Assembly: GCF_937880195.1 (NCBI RefSeq)
Contig: NZ_CALFLA010000003.1
Coordinates: forward strand, 1 to 64,000
Length of the DNA: 64,000 nt
DNA from: an uncultured Blautia sp.
GTDB lineage: Bacteria > Bacillota > Clostridia > Lachnospirales > Lachnospiraceae
Reading direction: 5' to 3'
The stretch's first letter is position 1. Each line of letters begins with the position of its first letter. Of this stretch, positions 62,033 to 64,000 are shown in pieces. Under the pieces are notes generated by a model that saw only the letters and a list, made by a program, of their open reading frames with translations, did not search any database and was not told the DNA's origin. The position numbers and the translations under genes were made by a program.

Positions 62033-62048
62033 TTCTACGGATGTAGAA
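62033..62048. promoter_or_regulatory. BlaI/MecI-type operator 3
   Basis: TTCTACGGATGTAGAA, one base off the TACA-N2-TGTA core (TACG), just after the start of transcription. Confidence 0.7.
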
Positions 62049-62072
62049 AATAAAATTTAGGGAGAATCCACT

Positions 62073-62990
62073 ATGAAGAAAAGAACAACAAAGTTTATGA
62101 CACTTATGACTGCAGCAACACTTGGGATTTTTTCAGCAGGAACTGTTATGGCAGCTGGAAATAATGATTTTTATACGCAGCCGCCAGCTGGTTCTGCCTG
62201 GGAGAATGCAAATACGGAAGGTACTTATGCCAGCTATACCAATGGAAGCGATTATGTAAATATTTACAAATATTCGCTGGAAGATGTCAAAACAGGAATC
62301 GCCAAATGCAACGACACTTATGAGGCCTGCTACCAGACGATTTATTCAGAAGGAGACAGCCTGTATATGGCAGTAGGATATGCAAAAGACGCAGATGATA
62401 TAGGTGATGTCAGGAAATTTATAGAATATATCTCCTATCCCGGAAACCCGTCTTTTACCAGACAGACAGAGGAAAATGCAGCAGGAAATTCTGATGCTTC
62501 CGTTCAGCAGTCAGAGGAAGGTTCAAATTCTTCCGATACAGAAGAAAATAATTCTGATAATTCAGAAGGTACAGAAGAAAATAATTCTGCTGATTCAGAA
62601 GATAACAGTGATGATTTGGATGTTATTTCTACTGCGCCTATGGTATTAGCTGACAGTAACGGAAATACAATTACAGTCAAATATATTCTTTACGAAGACA
62701 ACTCTTATGAATATCGTGGTGATGATGGAATGACATATACCGATAACGGGGATGACACCTATACAGACGAAAACGGAAATACCTATTCAGCTCTGAATGA
62801 TGATACACATCATATGGGATATCCGCTGGAACAGCACCATCTTCAGGATGTGGAGGGCAATACTATAACGGTTACCCAGACTACAAACGGCGATTATTAT
62901 TTCGCCGATGAAAACGGCACCGGTTTTACCAACAATGGAGACGGGACATGGTACGATGAAAACGGCAGCAGTTATACGGAGATAGACTGA
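62073..62990 (+). CDS. Secreted acidic repeat protein, BlaI-regulated
   Basis: A 305-aa secreted protein: signal peptide (MTAATLGIFSAGTVMA) with cleavage near residue 27, no lipobox and no wall anchor. Residues 30-128 form a small domain (YVNIYKYSLEDVKTGIAKCN, two Cys). Residues 131-185 are a Ser/Asn/Glu/Asp-rich linker. The C-terminal part has two tandem units of about 50 residues (191-241, 257-303), each beginning L-x-D-x-x-GNTITV and containing (N/D)G-x-x-x-DENG-x-x-Y. I do not recognise a family. Start has AGGGAGAATCCACT. Three operators cover its promoter, and a BlaI/BlaR1 pair follows. Confidence 0.75.
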   Translation: MKKRTTKFMTLMTAATLGIFSAGTVMAAGNNDFYTQPPAGSAWENANTEGTYASYTNGSDYVNIYKYSLEDVKTGIAKCNDTYEACYQTIYSEGDSLYMAVGYAKDADDIGDVRKFIEYISYPGNPSFTRQTEENAAGNSDASVQQSEEGSNSSDTEENNSDNSEGTEENNSADSEDNSDDLDVISTAPMVLADSNGNTITVKYILYEDNSYEYRGDDGMTYTDNGDDTYTDENGNTYSALNDDTHHMGYPLEQHHLQDVEGNTITVTQTTNGDYYFADENGTGFTNNGDGTWYDENGSSYTEID

Positions 62991-63013
62991 CAGCGGTCAG
63001 TAGCTGAAACAAA

Positions 63014-63049
63014 GGGCTTCTGTAAAATATGCAGAAGTCCTTGTTATTT
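63014..63049 (+). terminator. Terminator of the secreted protein gene
   Basis: GGGCTTCTG and CAGAAGTCC (one G-T pair) then TTGTTATTT, a modest terminator 24 bases after the stop. Confidence 0.65.
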
Positions 63050-63068
63050 CCGTAAATCATGGTATAAT
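63041..63068 (+). promoter_or_regulatory. Possible promoter before blaI
   Basis: TTGTTA (63041-63046), 16 bases, TATAAT (63063-63068), about 210 bases before blaI, so it would give a long leader or a short RNA that ends at 63188. Confidence 0.55.
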
Positions 63069-63139
63069 ATGAAAACTCCAGAATCCAGATGCACTTCGTA
63101 CAGCTGACACTGCCATTGGCAGTTTGAAGATTCTGTCGT

Positions 63140-63202
63140 TACCATATCAGAAAAAACAAATGTCTGCTTCGCAGCCGCTTGTTTTTTTCTACTGATATGG
63201 TA
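63140..63202 (+). terminator. Large hairpin in the blaI leader, terminator-like
   Basis: Outer arms TACCATATCAG (63140-63150) and CTGATATGGTA (63192-63202) are perfect. Inside, an A-rich strand faces TTGTTTTTTT around a CTGC-TTC-GCAG tip, so it could act as an intrinsic terminator on either strand. Confidence 0.55.
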
Positions 63203-63226
63203 AAATAAAATTATCAGAAAATTATT

Positions 63227-63247
63227 TCTAGTACAACGAATACTAGA
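63227..63247. promoter_or_regulatory. Palindrome at the blaI start, possible autoregulatory site
   Basis: TCTAGTA and TACTAGA, 7 bp apart, are exact inverted repeats just before the blaI ribosome site. The sequence differs from the TACA-N2-TGTA boxes, so another factor may use it. Confidence 0.45.
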
Positions 63248-63283
63248 TTTATAGAGAATATGTAACAGGAGGGCTGAAAAAAG

Positions 63284-63673
63284 TTGAAAAAAACATATCA
63301 GAGACTACCCGAGTCAGAACTGGATATTATGCTTGTTCTTTGGAATGGCGCTCCTCCCATGACCAGACCGGAGATTGAAAAAGTAATCAATACGAAGAAA
63401 AAACTTGCATCAACAACGATCCTGTCATTACTGACCAGACTGGAGAGCAAAAATTTTGTAAAAGTGACGAAACAGGGAAAAATGAATCTGTATACACCTC
63501 TGGTCTCTCAGTCGGATTATCAGACCCATGAAAGTCAGAGTGTTCTTGAAAAGCTTTATGGTAATTCACTGAAAAAATTTGTAACAACACTATATCATGG
63601 AAAAAAGATCAGTTCGGAAGAAATCCAGGATCTTAGTAATTTTCTCAAGGAGCTGGAGGACAGGGAGGAATAG
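63284..63673 (+). CDS. blaI: BlaI/MecI/CopY-family repressor
   Basis: A 129-aa winged-helix repressor. N-terminal LPESELDIMLVLWNGAPPMTR and STTILSLLTRLESKNFV are the family's DNA-binding segment; the C-terminal helices (FVTTLYHGKKISSEEIQDL) dimerise and hold the protease-sensitive site. TTG start at 63284 with AGGAGGGC about 10 bases upstream. It is followed by a BlaR1-type protease gene six bases after its stop. Its likely sites are the TACA-N2-TGTA boxes upstream of the secreted protein gene. The named gene implies no beta-lactam role. Confidence 0.9.
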   Translation: MKKTYQRLPESELDIMLVLWNGAPPMTRPEIEKVINTKKKLASTTILSLLTRLESKNFVKVTKQGKMNLYTPLVSQSDYQTHESQSVLEKLYGNSLKKFVTTLYHGKKISSEEIQDLSNFLKELEDREE

Positions 63674-63679
63674 CGAATT

Positions 63680-64000
63680 ATGGAAGTTTTTGTTCTGCAT
63701 ATTCTGAAACTGAATATTATTGCAGCAGTTGTAATCTTGCTGGTCAAAGTGTTTGCGGCTTTGTCGAAAGGTAAAGTCTCTGCCAGATGGAAATATTTTA
63801 TCTGGCTGTTTGTAACGGTCAGTCTTATGATTCCAGTGCAGCTGCCATCAACTCTGTCGCTGATAAATTTTAAAGTGCAGAGAAGCAGTCAGCTGGAGCC
63901 GAAGACAGAGCATCATGCTGTCAGACCCAAGGAAAGTCAGCAGCTGACAGAAGCTGTGCCGTCTGTGAGCAATAACATGGAAAGTCAGACCGAGGTCTCA
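63680..64000 (+). CDS. BlaR1/M56-family sensor protease, cut by the window edge
   Basis: 107 codons to the edge, ATG at 63680 after GGGAGGAATAGCGAATT. The N-terminus is a membrane helix (LNIIAAVVILLVKVFAAL), then SARWKYFIWLFVTVSLMIP, the second helix with the conserved ARWKY-IW pattern of M56 membrane metalloproteases, then a charged extracellular-type loop. The zinc motif HExxH and any sensor domain lie beyond the window. With blaI it forms a two-protein switch in which the sensor cleaves the repressor on sensing a ligand. Confidence 0.85.
   Translation, partial: MEVFVLHILKLNIIAAVVILLVKVFAALSKGKVSARWKYFIWLFVTVSLMIPVQLPSTLSLINFKVQRSSQLEPKTEHHAVRPKESQQLTEAVPSVSNNMESQTEVS

Noticed and set aside
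63140..63202. MITE or transposon-end pair (11-bp arms)
   Set aside because: No flanking target duplication and no other copy in the window; the A/T runs fit a bidirectional terminator hairpin better.

Overview
The window looks like chromosome from a Gram-positive gut anaerobe of the Lachnospiraceae (Blautia-like is my best guess; inference only). The grounds are the family content: class II GalT, DUF5702/DUF6382 Tad pilus genes, a THF-riboswitch folate ECF transporter, Gram-positive promoters and ribosome sites, and many TTG/GTG starts. I see no rRNA, tRNA, insertion sequence, phage gene or CRISPR array. Most genes are on the minus strand.

Layout. 1-10 kb: the start of a gene cut by the window edge (possibly asnS), galKT, an exported 815-aa protein of unknown role with a methyltransferase, mtnN, a TSCPD protein and an MBL/beta-CASP hydrolase. 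10-15.6 kb: two DUF-type membrane or secreted proteins, murG, a small sigma factor, a HIT protein, an orphan soluble histidine kinase and a rhomboid protease. 15.7-25.1 kb: one long minus-strand tad operon with two prepilin peptidases, TadZABC, a 59-aa Flp1 pilin, three TadE/G-like proteins and an FHA protein. 25.4-30.7 kb: a GNAT enzyme, folT behind a THF riboswitch, a four-repeat lipoprotein, an amidohydrolase and an AlaX-type editing protein. 30.8-37.3 kb: a sucrose/fructan locus (GH32 enzyme, two ABC permeases, binding protein, LacI regulator) with recognisable operators. 37.4-39.3 kb: an ECF sigma, anti-sigma and membrane protein operon. 39.3-45.6 kb: the complete atpBEFHAGDC operon. 45.7-50.6 kb: birA, a WYL regulator, then a lipase, DUF1294, SGNH and phosphodiesterase operon. 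50.6-55.9 kb: a methyltransferase-aspartoacylase-methyltransferase fusion, a glycolipid glycosyltransferase with a PlsY-like protein, and an AEC permease. 56-61.9 kb: a MATE exporter behind an attenuator, a csoR-copA copper operon whose copA is fused to copZ, and a ClC channel. 62-64 kb: a secreted acidic protein behind three BlaI-type operators, then blaI and the start of blaR1.

The strongest candidates for something undescribed are the three-domain fusion at 50639-53092, whose two methyltransferase halves flank a zinc deacylase, and the BlaI/BlaR1 module at the right edge. In the latter, three TACA-N2-TGTA boxes cover the promoter of a secreted repeat protein and no beta-lactamase is visible. 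The copA-copZ fusion keeps a ribosome site and in-frame ATG in front of copZ, so it may yield both a fusion and a free chaperone. Regulatory structure is rich: a THF riboswitch, a MATE attenuator, four LacI-type palindromes (one inside the repressor gene) and paired CsoR boxes.

All calls come from reading the sequence. No search or folding program was run, and identities are by recognition of motifs.
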